Assembly (NCBI RefSeq): GCF_024138145.1
Contig: NZ_CP099998.1
Coordinates: 186,001-250,000 of the forward strand
From: Natronosalvus halobius
GTDB lineage: Archaea; Halobacteriota; Halobacteria; Halobacteriales; Natrialbaceae
Length of the DNA: 64,000 nucleotides
Direction of reading: 5' to 3'
Shown here: positions 26,057-35,703 of the stretch, one piece after another
Layout of the letters: each line of letters begins with the position of its first letter
Numbering within the stretch: position 1 is the first letter of the stretch
Translations under genes and position numbers: made by a program
The notes under the pieces: generated by a model
What the model was told of the DNA's origin: nothing
Databases searched by the model: none
Seen by the model: only the letters and a program-made list of their open reading frames with translations

Positions 26057-26878
26057 TTCCGTCTACCCCTCGTGGGGGTGACAGACATCTCGTCGTCGAG
26101 ATAAACTCTCAGAGAACACAGCAGACCCACAAGCCATGATACAATGCTGATAAGAGTCGACGAGGGAACGCAGTCCTGGTGCCAGCACCAGCCGTCATCA
26201 CCGCAACTCACGTTTGTGGCCACCACCGATCAGAATGGCGCAGAGACCAAGCACGTACAACTCACCTATCGGAATGGTGGTATAAATCTCAATGGAAAGA
26301 CGTCGGCTGTATGTCGCTCGTGTCCGGCTGCCATTTCCTCTGCACTTCTTTGGATTTCGCCTCCCCTACCACCTACAGTCCAGCTTCACATCTCGTCGCT
26401 TCAGTTTAGATACGGCTACTGATAGGTCTGTGATTTCAGTCGCCGCCACCTGGTTGATTCGTACTCCTTGCACACACCATCCATTCCACCCCCTGTACCC
26501 CACCTTTTCTTTGGACGATTTTCGAGGTGCAGGTGGAGTGATGGCGGGCGTAGAATACTGAAGACGTGCTTAGAGCTGTTCTCTCCTCCTCAAATCGTGT
26601 TTGCAAACGGCTTCGAACCACGGAATGGTATATGCACCGTATTCAACGCTCTCGCCGGGAGATTGTGGAGTTGCGGTCAGATGTTCGAATCATGTGCCAA
26701 TCGTATATGAAAATCATTACTCATCCTATATGAAAACGGAGGGTGGTGAACGGCTCATGTTGCTATTATCACCGGATAGAACGTCTAAATCGTGTTTGCA
26801 AAACGGGTGACCCGGGTAGCAAACTAGCTAGTAGTAGCGTGAGTTTGAATTGTGATAGATAGGGTGGTTCCGCTCCGG
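26057..26878. other. Non-coding stretch at the downstream edge of the conjugation-like cluster
   Basis: No gene is supported. A plus-strand frame from 26144 has a CRSC motif but changes to non-coding composition. AAATCGTGTTTGCAAA is present twice as a direct repeat, at 26592-26607 and 26788-26803. Two TATATGAAAA repeats sit at about 26704 and 26731. This may be a boundary of the mobile cluster. Confidence 0.4.
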
Positions 26879-28384
26879 CTACTGCGGCGAGTGTTTCGAC
26901 TGAGCGTCGATCTGCTCGTACATCTCTTCTGGGAACGGAAGGCTCCCATATATCGAGTAGGGGCACTGGTCGCGCCCGATGCAGTACCGCTGAATATCAT
27001 CATTCGCACAATTCATTGGGAGGGGGATTTCACCGCCGATGTCGTTGTCGAGCTCGTAGCGAATCTGGTACTGGGTCACCTCCTCGTCATACCAGGGCCA
27101 CCGCGAGAACAGGTCTTTCACGTCGCTGATGAATTCGTCTTTACTTGTGTCTCGATACTGGGGAAGCCACCATGCCATGCGTACCAGATTGAACAGATCC
27201 TTTCGGACGGGCTTCTTCTCCTGGAGGCGGTCGTCCATTGCCGCCATACAGGGCAGTTCGAACAGATTCTCGAGAGTGTCGACGTGTATAGGGCGTGCCC
27301 CATCGCTGTACTCGGTGAGTGTATAGCGATTCTCCCACTTGTGTTCGACAGAGACACTCTCGTGATTCTGCATCGCAGTCAGGGTGTTCCCCAGACTCCG
27401 TGGCGTTAAAAAGGAGTCACAGGCACGCTGTTCCCACGTCCGGTTAGGCTCGTACGCCTCCAGCGCCTCGTATAAATCTCGGGCTGTCTGAGGCTCATCA
27501 AGCTGTGCAGTGTCGGCGTCCGTGGCTTTGACGGCGTTAATGATCGTCCGGATATCACGCTTCTGCCGACTCCAATTCTCCCACACGCGGTGGGTCTGTC
27601 CGGCCTGGAAAAAGCGGTCAATGCGCTCCGTAATCGCGGATTCGTTCACGATGAGCCAGCTCCGCTGTTCCGCCGTCAACGCCTCTTCTTGAACCGCGAG
27701 CAGACGTCCGAACGCGTCCTCTGCGTACTCACGGTACTTTGCCATGAAATCCGAGACGGGAACGTATAGATTGTTGTCCGCGACATGGGCCTGGATTTCG
27801 CCCTGCTTCCCCTCGTCGCTATCCGTACGTGCCAGACATTTCCGTGAGGCGGCGACGAGTGGGATTTCGAGACAGTACCCCTCGCCAAACTCGGGACGAG
27901 TCGTGATGTCCGTACAGACACGTCCTGGGTGGACACCGTCCTCGCCGGGCGCTTTCGCGTAGAGCGTTTCGGCGATCTCCTGGTGGAGCGACCAGTCCTC
28001 GTACTCGCGAACGAGCGACCCGATATTGTTGACGTAGAGTTCGCGAAGATCACCGAGGAGAGCGAGATGACGGGGCGGGGTATCCTCGAGTTTCGGATGG
28101 TCCATGATACAGACCGCTCCGAGCGTTGTGAGGACAGCCAGCACTCCCGGATCGTCAACATAGGGGCGTTCGGTTGCCTCCTCTCGCGTGCTCGGTGCGA
28201 ACGCTTCGGTGGTGAACCGCTCGATATCTGCAAGCATCTTCTCTGTTTTCTGCTCGCCATCGACTGTCCACCGCTGATACCCACACTCGAATAGCTGTGT
28301 GAGTTGGAACTCGCCTTCCTCCCGGGGGAGTGCCGCGACTCGATACGCCGTGTACTCGTCGTCTGTGGGTGTGTCTCGGCTCAT
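26879..28384 (-). CDS. PriL-like primase large subunit of the mobile cluster
   Basis: The 501-residue protein ends in a region that matches the Fe-S domain of archaeal/eukaryotic PriL. It contains LFELPCMAAMDDRL (first Cys), NLVRMAWWLPQYRDTSKDEFISDVKDLFSRWPWYDEEVTQYQIRYEL, MNCANDD (second Cys) and RYCIGRDQCPYSIYG (third and fourth Cys). The first 360 residues are longer and more diverged than a chromosomal PriL. It overlaps the PriS-like gene by 4 nt. Inferred role: partner of that subunit in RNA or DNA primer synthesis on transferred or replicating DNA. It is the last gene of the ten-gene unit. Confidence 0.75.
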   Translation of the reverse strand: MSRDTPTDDEYTAYRVAALPREEGEFQLTQLFECGYQRWTVDGEQKTEKMLADIERFTTEAFAPSTREEATERPYVDDPGVLAVLTTLGAVCIMDHPKLEDTPPRHLALLGDLRELYVNNIGSLVREYEDWSLHQEIAETLYAKAPGEDGVHPGRVCTDITTRPEFGEGYCLEIPLVAASRKCLARTDSDEGKQGEIQAHVADNNLYVPVSDFMAKYREYAEDAFGRLLAVQEEALTAEQRSWLIVNESAITERIDRFFQAGQTHRVWENWSRQKRDIRTIINAVKATDADTAQLDEPQTARDLYEALEAYEPNRTWEQRACDSFLTPRSLGNTLTAMQNHESVSVEHKWENRYTLTEYSDGARPIHVDTLENLFELPCMAAMDDRLQEKKPVRKDLFNLVRMAWWLPQYRDTSKDEFISDVKDLFSRWPWYDEEVTQYQIRYELDNDIGGEIPLPMNCANDDIQRYCIGRDQCPYSIYGSLPFPEEMYEQIDAQSKHSPQ

Positions 28385-29277
28385 GAGTCAAGGAAGTCGG
28401 GCGTCGCCTCGGTTCGGAAGTCGAACGCCGGGCTGTCAATGGGCTGGACGATTCGCGAGACATCAGCGTGTAGTGAGTACGGCAACCGTATCACGCGACG
28501 CCGGTCAGCGGTGACCACCGGGTCAATGGGGATCTCATATTCGTTGAGGAGCAGGTCGTTGATGACCTCGCGGCTTTGCTCGTCGTAGTGGTGTTCGCGA
28601 TCCGTATCGAGCAGATAGACGTGACAGCCCTGTCCCGAGTAGACGACCATCGTCTCTTCAGCTGCGAAGTCGTCCTCGAAGATCTCCTGAACTATAAAGC
28701 CGTACTCGAGGGCCTGCTCGATATCGTCGAACGCGTAGGGATAGCCCTCAGGCGGACTGTCGAGAATCCCGGCGGTTCGAAGCGGCTCAGTCTCGACATC
28801 GTCGGTCGGTTCACCAGCGGTGGTTTCACGGGAAGCGCGCTGTGCGGCGATGTCTTTCGCATCGATATCGACTGCGAGCACCCACGGTCGCTTCCAGTGA
28901 TCGAGCGCATAGTAGACTGCGTCGGGGCGTGGCTCCGGACGATTCAGGAGGTTCGGATCAGCGAGTGCGTAGGCACTTCCCTGAGCGGGGTCGTGCCGTG
29001 CGGGGTACTGGATGAACTCGACGAGGTCCTCAATCACTTCGAACTGCTGTACTGTCCGGTCGCCTGATCCACTCGTGTGCCACGTATCGCGACGGATGAA
29101 CGACCGATCGGGAGCGTTCTGTTTCCGAGTTGGGTAGGCCTCACGAAACGCGATGGCGTACTGCTTCGGCCCATCGACGGTAACGAATGACGGCAGTGCG
29201 TCGACGTACTCGGGAAACGTCTCCGTGTAGTAGGTATGCAGTTCCTCTCGTGTTGTCTCTCGCCAAGAGAGGGTCAT
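28381..29277 (-). CDS. PriS-like primase catalytic subunit of the mobile cluster
   Basis: The 298-residue protein has the archaeo-eukaryotic primase hallmarks: WVLAVDIDAKD (DxD, residues 137-139), MVVYSGQGCHVYLLD (S-G-x-G-x-H) and RRVIRLPYSLHADVSRIVQPI (the R-L-P-x-S-L-H segment with basic residues, then a late acidic site). It is somewhat shorter than chromosomal PriS. It begins 2 nt after the stop of the coupling ATPase and overlaps the PriL-like gene. It probably makes primers on single-stranded transfer DNA or for plasmid replication. Confidence 0.85.
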   Translation of the reverse strand: MTLSWRETTREELHTYYTETFPEYVDALPSFVTVDGPKQYAIAFREAYPTRKQNAPDRSFIRRDTWHTSGSGDRTVQQFEVIEDLVEFIQYPARHDPAQGSAYALADPNLLNRPEPRPDAVYYALDHWKRPWVLAVDIDAKDIAAQRASRETTAGEPTDDVETEPLRTAGILDSPPEGYPYAFDDIEQALEYGFIVQEIFEDDFAAEETMVVYSGQGCHVYLLDTDREHHYDEQSREVINDLLLNEYEIPIDPVVTADRRRVIRLPYSLHADVSRIVQPIDSPAFDFRTEATPDFLDS

Positions 29278-29279
29278 CG

Positions 29280-32200
29280 TTACTCCGACACCTCCGCTTC
29301 GAGACTTCGGAACGTGTGGAGGGCCATCATCCCTGGGTCGTCATACTCGCCGATTGCTGCACGAAGTGAGCTAATCGTCCGCCGCTGGGTCGAACTCAGC
29401 GAGAAATCGACTTTCCCGGCGTCGGTGAGTATCTCGATCGCGTCCAGAATGAATGCCTTATCTTCACAGGCCCAGACAGCAGCCGCGTCGACGTTCGCAA
29501 GCTTCTCGTAGTCTGCGAGCAGCGCCTCGGGATTATTGCTCGGGGTTTCCACTTCGCCAACCCAGGTGAGGTTGTCTGTGGTATCGAAGCCAGCGACGTC
29601 GAAGACTGTGTCGTCCCTATGCTGATAGTAGATCTCCGTTCGACCGACGTCGTCCTGTTGGGTGAGCCAGGCTTCAAGGAAGACGACGCCAGCTTTGTGT
29701 GGGGTTTTCTCACCGAGATCGCCGACGCCCGGATTGGCCTCAAGCGAGCGATCCAGAAACTCACGGCCAGCCGGTAACACAGTGTAGTACTTCTGGCGGA
29801 ACGAGCGGTGTTCTTCGAGGAACCCTTTCTGTGTGAGCGTCTCGACGTCAAGATTGGAGAAGGGCTCTTCGAGCACAGTCATACTCTCCGTGAGCGAATA
29901 CTCCTCGAGCCGGTGGTTCATCGCATCCAGCACGAGACCGAGGAATGCCGCCTCATCACGTGTGACACCTTCCTCGCGGAGCGTCTCATCCGGAATGGTC
30001 GCCGTTGCCTCTTGAAACCGAGTCGAGGGTGAGTTGTCGGGGATCGGGTCCTGCTCTGGTTCAGGTGATGCTTCTGTCCCGCTGTTGGGTGCTGTGGCAG
30101 CCTCGTCACCGGATGCATCTAACGACGCGAAGTCCTGGATCGTCACCTCGATACCGTACGTCTCGGCATGTTCGGTGATATTCCCAAGTCGTGTGAACAG
30201 TTCGCTGGAGCTTTCGGCGGTGGACCGTGCTCGGCGGGCTGCGATGAAGACGTCGTCTTTTGACGCAAACTGACAGCACGCGCTGGCCTTCCGGTCCTCC
30301 GACGAGGTATACTCGGCTCCACAGAGGTCACAGACGTAGCAATCGGCATCCGCATCATGGTGTACGTGCTCGGGCAGTGACGCCCCACCCGATGCTTCCG
30401 TCGTTTCCGACGTATCCGCTGTATTGTCGTTCCGTTTTTCTTGAGTCGCCATACCTGCCGGCTCTGGAGTCGAAGACTGTGGGCCTGCCTCGACATCCTG
30501 TGACTCGTCGGCAGCTGCGCCGAACATGGGTGCGCTACCGATGGTTCGCTCCTCATTCGATGGCGTTTGGGCCTCGTTCATTGTGGCCGTTGTCTCGCGG
30601 TCCGCAGACGCGCCTGAATCGCCGCTTGTGCTACTTGCACCGAAGAAGGTGGTCTCCAATGAGTTGCCACCGGCAGCCGCTTCAGCGGCGGCTGTGCTTC
30701 CGCTCGCCGTCGCAGGCTCTCCGTCGACGTCATCGCCCACCTCGTCTAACGTATCCCGAACCTCCTCGCGAGCAAACTGACTTGTCCGGCCCGGCAGACT
30801 ACACTCCTCTTGCGTTCGCCGCATCACCTGGGGAATTTGCTGTTCCTCGAAGAGGTGCCGGTCGTCGCCCGACAGTGGGGTCTCGCTCTCTGGGTGCCCC
30901 TCTGGAATTGGCAGCGACGCGAGCGAGAACGGCGCCGGGCCCGTCTGTCCAAATCGGGGGCTCGGTAGCTGGGCGATCCACTCACCGGCTGGCAGACGAC
31001 TCACACGATTGCGGAACTCGGACGGGCTCAAATTTTCGTGAGCCATCGACTCCGCGAGCTTCGCATCGGTCGCGATATTCCCGATGAGCTTCGTCTTGAC
31101 GTTATTCAGAATCTCCGTGTACGGCCGGTCGGACGTGCTGTACTGCGCCACCTGTTCGGGGTACTGGAGAACCAGGCCGAGACTTACGCCGAACGCTCGC
31201 CCCTGTGGGATGAACTGCTCGTAGACCAGCGAAGACGTCGCGATCGCTGCGGCCTCCTCGATGATCATGTTCACAATTGTGTCGTCGTCGTCACTCTCGC
31301 GCTGACGACTACCGCCATTCAACGATCGCCCACCGCCACGGCGACCTTGCACGGCGTCCCAGAGATTGCTCAACAGGATCATCGTCAGGGCGTGCTGGGA
31401 TTCGGCGCGGAACTCACCCAGATCGAGTAAGATGACGGCGTCCTTGTCGAGGAACTCGCGAAAGTCGAACGCGTTTCCGACGTACGCCTCAGCTTCATCG
31501 TCCCACCGAGGGACGTGAGTGAATATTTGGTAGAGGTGCTCGTGCTCGACGAGTTTGTCGAGGCGATTCGCCGCCGCACCCATCGTCTGCTGGAACTGGC
31601 GCTCGTCGACCTGGCACTTCTGGATCAGTGACTGCTCGATGTGCGCGTTCGCGTCGCAGAGTTCGGGCACTGTCTTATCCCGGCTCATTCGGAAGACCGC
31701 CTGAATCAGGTCCTCGAGGCTGAACGCGTCCTGGCCGTACTCCTGGTCGAACAGCGCCTTGATGAGAAAGGTGAGGATTTCGTTGGCGACGTATGCCTGC
31801 TCGTGGCGTTCTTCGCCGAGAATCAGTCGCATAATCTCGTGGAAGTGCTCGACCTTATCCTGGACGGCGTCCTCGCGAGGTCGCCCCATCGCGATTGCAG
31901 GGCGAATATCGAAAAAGGAGACGGCCGGCAGCATCTCCGGCGCGTTGAAGTAGTAGACCTCGTCCAGACGCCCGTATTTCGCGTAGTGGGCGCGGAGATA
32001 GTTCTCGGCCATCCCGTCACCCTTCCCGTCGAGGAGAACAGTCGGGCCGTCGACGTGCTCGTGAAGGGAGAGCATCTCAGCTTGAACTGCGGTAGATTTC
32101 CCACTCCCCGTCGACGCTGCCCGAATGTAGCTCGTGGTCAAGAGATCCGGTGGAATACGAACCGGCTCGTCTAGGGGTTCGCTCCGATTCCGGAGGGGCT

Positions 32201-33473
32201 TCCCGACCGCCATGCCTGCCCCCGAAAACGCCTCGAGGAGATCTGGATCGGGCAATGGAAGCGGCTGGCGGAGTCGTTCCTTGCCACGGGCGCCTCGCGA
32301 TCCCTCAGTGGTCAGCGTCTGGCCGCTCGGCACCGCCACAAAATTCGCGAGTTCGTCCGCGTTCAACACGAGCTGGGGACGGCGTTTCCCCATCCAGGAC
32401 TGGTTGAACGACCGAGTCAGCAGTCGGGTCAATTCCTTCCGAGCTGGGTCGCGAATGTTCGTCAGGCTCTTCGAGACATAGCTGCCGTCGAGGTGATAGA
32501 AGTAGCCGTCGAGGTGGTTGAAGGCGTTCGCGAGCGTCTTGATATTGTTCGAAGCCTGTGCCCTATCTACATCTTCGGGCTCCTCGGGAAGGACGGAAAC
32601 AGCGCGGAGGTTCACAAGAAACGTCTGTGAGGGGCCTTTCTGGTCGATGAGCGCCTGTCTGGATGCGACCTCCCCACTGGCTGCACTCGACGTCTGCTGG
32701 GTACTCTCACCGACATGAGGTGGGTCACGACCACGTCGACGATCGCGAATACGCTCCTGATCGGCGCCGTAGACCATATCGGCGAGACTCGTTCGAGCAG
32801 ACTGGAGGGCACCATCGTGTTTGGTCTCGATCTGCTTTTTCCGGGCTTCAGCCGCTCGCTGCCAGCTGCTATACCGGGTAAACAAGACCTGCAACGCGGT
32901 GGGTGCTGTGGCCTCTGTGAGCCGTTCGACGGCCGCCGCAAGTGGTGCCCGTGCCGGGTTGCCCGACTGAGTGGCCTCCTCCTGGGCATGCGAATACTGC
33001 TTGATCGGTGTCATCCAGTCGCGGCTTCGCTCGCCGACGCCGTTCCAGCGGGCAGCGAGCGGCGTTCGATCGAAGAGTGAGACGTCACCTCCATCGTCGA
33101 CAGCCGTCTCTCCTCCCTCAGCATTCATGCTCGAGTCGTTCTCAGTGCCGCGACCCTCGTAGTTGGCGAGTTCGGTTCGGAGATCGACGGCTTCCTCGTA
33201 GATATCGTAGCTCGCTGGATAGGCGGTCTGCAGCTCGGACTCGAGCGTGGGGAGCAGTTCCTCGTCTTCGACGCCGAGATAGAACCGGACCGGCGCGTCG
33301 TTCCCCTGCGTGAGCACCAGAAATTCGAACGCCGGTGGACTCTTCCGGGGGTCGTATTTGATTTTCCATCCCGTTCGAAGCTTCCGCAAGCCAGCCAGTC
33401 GGGAGACGATATCAGATGGGTCGACGCGTTCCCGCGACGGCTCAATGCGAATATAGCGACGTTGCTCAGTCAT
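29280..33473 (-). CDS. VirD4/TraD-type coupling ATPase with zinc, winged-helix and nuclease-like tail
   Basis: About 1397 residues from the ATG at 33473 (MTEQRRYIRI), which overlaps the end of the VirB4 gene by 8 nt. Walker A is AASTGSGKST (about 452-461) and Walker B is NMIIEEAAA with the coupling-protein-type context. A disordered acidic linker follows. Next come a zinc knuckle (CYVCDLCGAEYTSS...ACCQF), a winged helix (LGLVLDAMNHRLEEYSLTES...TQKGFLEEH) and a last domain with DVAGFDTTDNLTWVGEVET...ADYEKLANVDAAAVWAC. That last domain resembles the D...E-x-E core of PD-(D/E)XK nucleases. Inferred role: pump bringing DNA to the transfer channel. The tail could process DNA, since no relaxase gene is seen. 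Confidence 0.85.
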   Translation of the reverse strand: MTEQRRYIRIEPSRERVDPSDIVSRLAGLRKLRTGWKIKYDPRKSPPAFEFLVLTQGNDAPVRFYLGVEDEELLPTLESELQTAYPASYDIYEEAVDLRTELANYEGRGTENDSSMNAEGGETAVDDGGDVSLFDRTPLAARWNGVGERSRDWMTPIKQYSHAQEEATQSGNPARAPLAAAVERLTEATAPTALQVLFTRYSSWQRAAEARKKQIETKHDGALQSARTSLADMVYGADQERIRDRRRGRDPPHVGESTQQTSSAASGEVASRQALIDQKGPSQTFLVNLRAVSVLPEEPEDVDRAQASNNIKTLANAFNHLDGYFYHLDGSYVSKSLTNIRDPARKELTRLLTRSFNQSWMGKRRPQLVLNADELANFVAVPSGQTLTTEGSRGARGKERLRQPLPLPDPDLLEAFSGAGMAVGKPLRNRSEPLDEPVRIPPDLLTTSYIRAASTGSGKSTAVQAEMLSLHEHVDGPTVLLDGKGDGMAENYLRAHYAKYGRLDEVYYFNAPEMLPAVSFFDIRPAIAMGRPREDAVQDKVEHFHEIMRLILGEERHEQAYVANEILTFLIKALFDQEYGQDAFSLEDLIQAVFRMSRDKTVPELCDANAHIEQSLIQKCQVDERQFQQTMGAAANRLDKLVEHEHLYQIFTHVPRWDDEAEAYVGNAFDFREFLDKDAVILLDLGEFRAESQHALTMILLSNLWDAVQGRRGGGRSLNGGSRQRESDDDDTIVNMIIEEAAAIATSSLVYEQFIPQGRAFGVSLGLVLQYPEQVAQYSTSDRPYTEILNNVKTKLIGNIATDAKLAESMAHENLSPSEFRNRVSRLPAGEWIAQLPSPRFGQTGPAPFSLASLPIPEGHPESETPLSGDDRHLFEEQQIPQVMRRTQEECSLPGRTSQFAREEVRDTLDEVGDDVDGEPATASGSTAAAEAAAGGNSLETTFFGASSTSGDSGASADRETTATMNEAQTPSNEERTIGSAPMFGAAADESQDVEAGPQSSTPEPAGMATQEKRNDNTADTSETTEASGGASLPEHVHHDADADCYVCDLCGAEYTSSEDRKASACCQFASKDDVFIAARRARSTAESSSELFTRLGNITEHAETYGIEVTIQDFASLDASGDEAATAPNSGTEASPEPEQDPIPDNSPSTRFQEATATIPDETLREEGVTRDEAAFLGLVLDAMNHRLEEYSLTESMTVLEEPFSNLDVETLTQKGFLEEHRSFRQKYYTVLPAGREFLDRSLEANPGVGDLGEKTPHKAGVVFLEAWLTQQDDVGRTEIYYQHRDDTVFDVAGFDTTDNLTWVGEVETPSNNPEALLADYEKLANVDAAAVWACEDKAFILDAIEILTDAGKVDFSLSSTQRRTISSLRAAIGEYDDPGMMALHTFRSLEAEVSE

Positions 33474-35703
33474 CGGCCTCTTGTGGTGCTGTTGATATAC
33501 CGGCCTCCTCGAGCAGCGAGTCCGGGATCTCGTAGTCGTCGACACGCCCTTCCTGGGCGAGATACTCGACATCGCCGGCGTCGATATAGCGCTGATCGAC
33601 GAGATACTCCCACGGGTCGAGGCCGTCGTCCAGCACGTGAATCTCGTAGTCGTTCACGTGGAGAGCGAGCGACTTCGTCCAGTCGTTGACGGCGAGCAGA
33701 CACTCCGAGTAGCCGCCGTCCTCGCCGGTTTGGGCGGTCGCAATGAAGTTCTGCTCGGAGGGCGTGAGGCCATGGAAGTCGATCATAGCGTTGCTGACCG
33801 ACTCGTGGTGGAAGATCTGCTTGATGTCACAGAGATTGTAGACGTTTCGTGCCTTCTCGACGGCCTCCTCGGACTTCTTATCGGACTTCGCGATGAACTC
33901 GTCGATCGTCTGTGAGATGAGTGTAATCGCCGTGTTGAAGTGGCGACTGTGGCGGATGAACAGGTCGATCATGTCCGTCGTCGCCGCCCGCCGTAGCAGG
34001 TAGTGGGCTTCGTCAATGGTGACCTGCGTTCGTCGGTCGCTGCTCTGGGCGCGTTGATAGATCCAGTCGAACATCACATGCATGAACAGCGGCGCCTGCC
34101 CCGTGTCGGCGAACATCGACATGTCGATGGCGACCAGCCGATTGTCGAGTTCGACGTTGGTTCGCCCGTTCAGATTGTCGTTCTCGCCGCCGTGCTGGAA
34201 TGCCTCGAGCCCGAGGAGGAGCTGGTAGGCATACTTCTCGTCGGCTTCTCTGAACCGCGTCTCGAGCTGTTCGATCTCAGGCCGAACGCGCTCCTCGTCC
34301 GCATCCTCGTGAAGCTCGAGGAACTCCGACGGCTGGTCACCGTCTGTGAGTGCGTGCAGGATCTCGAGGACGTCCTGTATCGTCGGACTCGTATTCTCGT
34401 GGGTCGACGGGTTAGGGGTAATTCCGTATTTGAGATAGGCAAGCCGAACTGCCCGCCGAAGGATGCCCTCCTGTTCCTTGCTCAGCGATTGGTCGGCGAC
34501 TGCCGAAAAGTGAGTTCGAAATAGCTCCATCACCGACCGGAACTTCTTCTTGAACGGGTCGTCCGCGACGTCGTCGATGCCGCGCCGGATTTCGAGAGGA
34601 TTGACCGTGTTCTGCCCGCCAAAGCGGATGACCTGTCCACCGAGGTCGTTCGCGAAGTCGACGAAGTCCCCGAGCGGATCGAGGACGAGCATTTCGATCT
34701 CGGGATCCATCATCAGGCGATGGTACATCTCGTGCTTCTCCGCGAACGTCTTCCCCGATCCCATCTTCCCCGCAATCGCTTTCGAATACGACGAGAGCCG
34801 GTAGCGGTCCAACAGAACGGGTGTGTTCGTGCCGTCGAAGCCGTAAAAGACACCCTCCGGGTCAGCCACAGCGGGCTCGATGAACGGGAACATCGTCCCG
34901 ACGGCCGTCTCCTGCATAAGTTGAGTCGCCTTGATCGGGTCGTCGCCCAGTGGGGCTAGCGCGTCCTGAGATTCGATCTGGCGTTTCTCCAGCGTGACGG
35001 CTTTGGCATTTGCGGCACCCACCGTTTCGATGACGCGTTCGGTCGCATCATCGAGCTCCTGCTTGGTATCCGCAATGACCTCGATGTAGATCGCGAAGTC
35101 GAAGAGTTTCGTCTCACCGAGGATAATGTCCCAGATGAGCTCTTTGACCATGTCGCGGTCAGCCTCGGCTTCGTGAGTGTTGGTCTGATTCTTCTCGTAT
35201 TTCTTGTGCAGTCGGGCTCGCAGCTGCGTGAGGCGTTTCTGGAGCTTGCGGAGGACTGACCCCGTATCGCGGGGGCTGATATGCTGGGTGACGCGGACGT
35301 GGTCGTTGGTCGTGTACAGATCCTCGAGCCAGCCCAGTGGCACGCGTTCAGGATAGCCGTGGATGGTCAGGGTGCGGACGAACTGGTCGTTGCGAACCAT
35401 GTAGCCCGACTCGAAGAGGTTCGAGACTTCCTGAAGCTGTCGTGGGGCGATGACGTCACGGTCGGCCAGCGTCTGTTCGGTCTCGTCCTGGATGACGCCA
35501 AGCCGGAGTTCTCCGTCGTCGACGTCCTCGACTTCGAGCAAGTACCCGGCCTGCTTGCGGATGTTCTCCTTCGTGAGGTCATCGCCGTTCGCCTCGAGAA
35601 TCTCCGCAGCGCGGTCGAACGTCTCGTCGTCGATATCATCGATGCTGGGTTCGCTACTCCCTACGGGCAGCCACGACCGGAGGCGGTCGAATCGGCCTGC
35701 CAT
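33466..35703 (-). CDS. VirB4-family ATPase
   Basis: The 745-residue protein has Walker A GKMGSGKT (312-319), Walker B MLVLDPLGDF and the later VTIDEAHYLL, and the TraC/VirB4 C-terminal sequence FIRHSRHFNTAITLISQTIDEF. VirB4 proteins energise assembly and transport in type IV secretion systems at the inner face of the membrane (family knowledge). Its ATG shares a base with the stop of the upstream gene, and its own end overlaps the coupling ATPase by 8 nt. It looks intact. Confidence 0.93.
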   Translation of the reverse strand: MAGRFDRLRSWLPVGSSEPSIDDIDDETFDRAAEILEANGDDLTKENIRKQAGYLLEVEDVDDGELRLGVIQDETEQTLADRDVIAPRQLQEVSNLFESGYMVRNDQFVRTLTIHGYPERVPLGWLEDLYTTNDHVRVTQHISPRDTGSVLRKLQKRLTQLRARLHKKYEKNQTNTHEAEADRDMVKELIWDIILGETKLFDFAIYIEVIADTKQELDDATERVIETVGAANAKAVTLEKRQIESQDALAPLGDDPIKATQLMQETAVGTMFPFIEPAVADPEGVFYGFDGTNTPVLLDRYRLSSYSKAIAGKMGSGKTFAEKHEMYHRLMMDPEIEMLVLDPLGDFVDFANDLGGQVIRFGGQNTVNPLEIRRGIDDVADDPFKKKFRSVMELFRTHFSAVADQSLSKEQEGILRRAVRLAYLKYGITPNPSTHENTSPTIQDVLEILHALTDGDQPSEFLELHEDADEERVRPEIEQLETRFREADEKYAYQLLLGLEAFQHGGENDNLNGRTNVELDNRLVAIDMSMFADTGQAPLFMHVMFDWIYQRAQSSDRRTQVTIDEAHYLLRRAATTDMIDLFIRHSRHFNTAITLISQTIDEFIAKSDKKSEEAVEKARNVYNLCDIKQIFHHESVSNAMIDFHGLTPSEQNFIATAQTGEDGGYSECLLAVNDWTKSLALHVNDYEIHVLDDGLDPWEYLVDQRYIDAGDVEYLAQEGRVDDYEIPDSLLEEAGISTAPQEADD

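Noticed and set aside
26144-26422. A plus-strand frame with a CRSC motif.
   Set aside because: Its second half loses haloarchaeal character, no start signal or homologue pattern is visible, and it overlaps other equally weak frames.
30260-31087. Long open frames on the plus strand opposite the conjugation-like cluster (for example 30260-31087, 31641-32174, 34003-34524).
   Set aside because: They lie opposite well supported genes, are rich in Arg, Pro and Ser or are mirror-like acidic strings, and have no family motif. High G+C DNA gives many such shadows.
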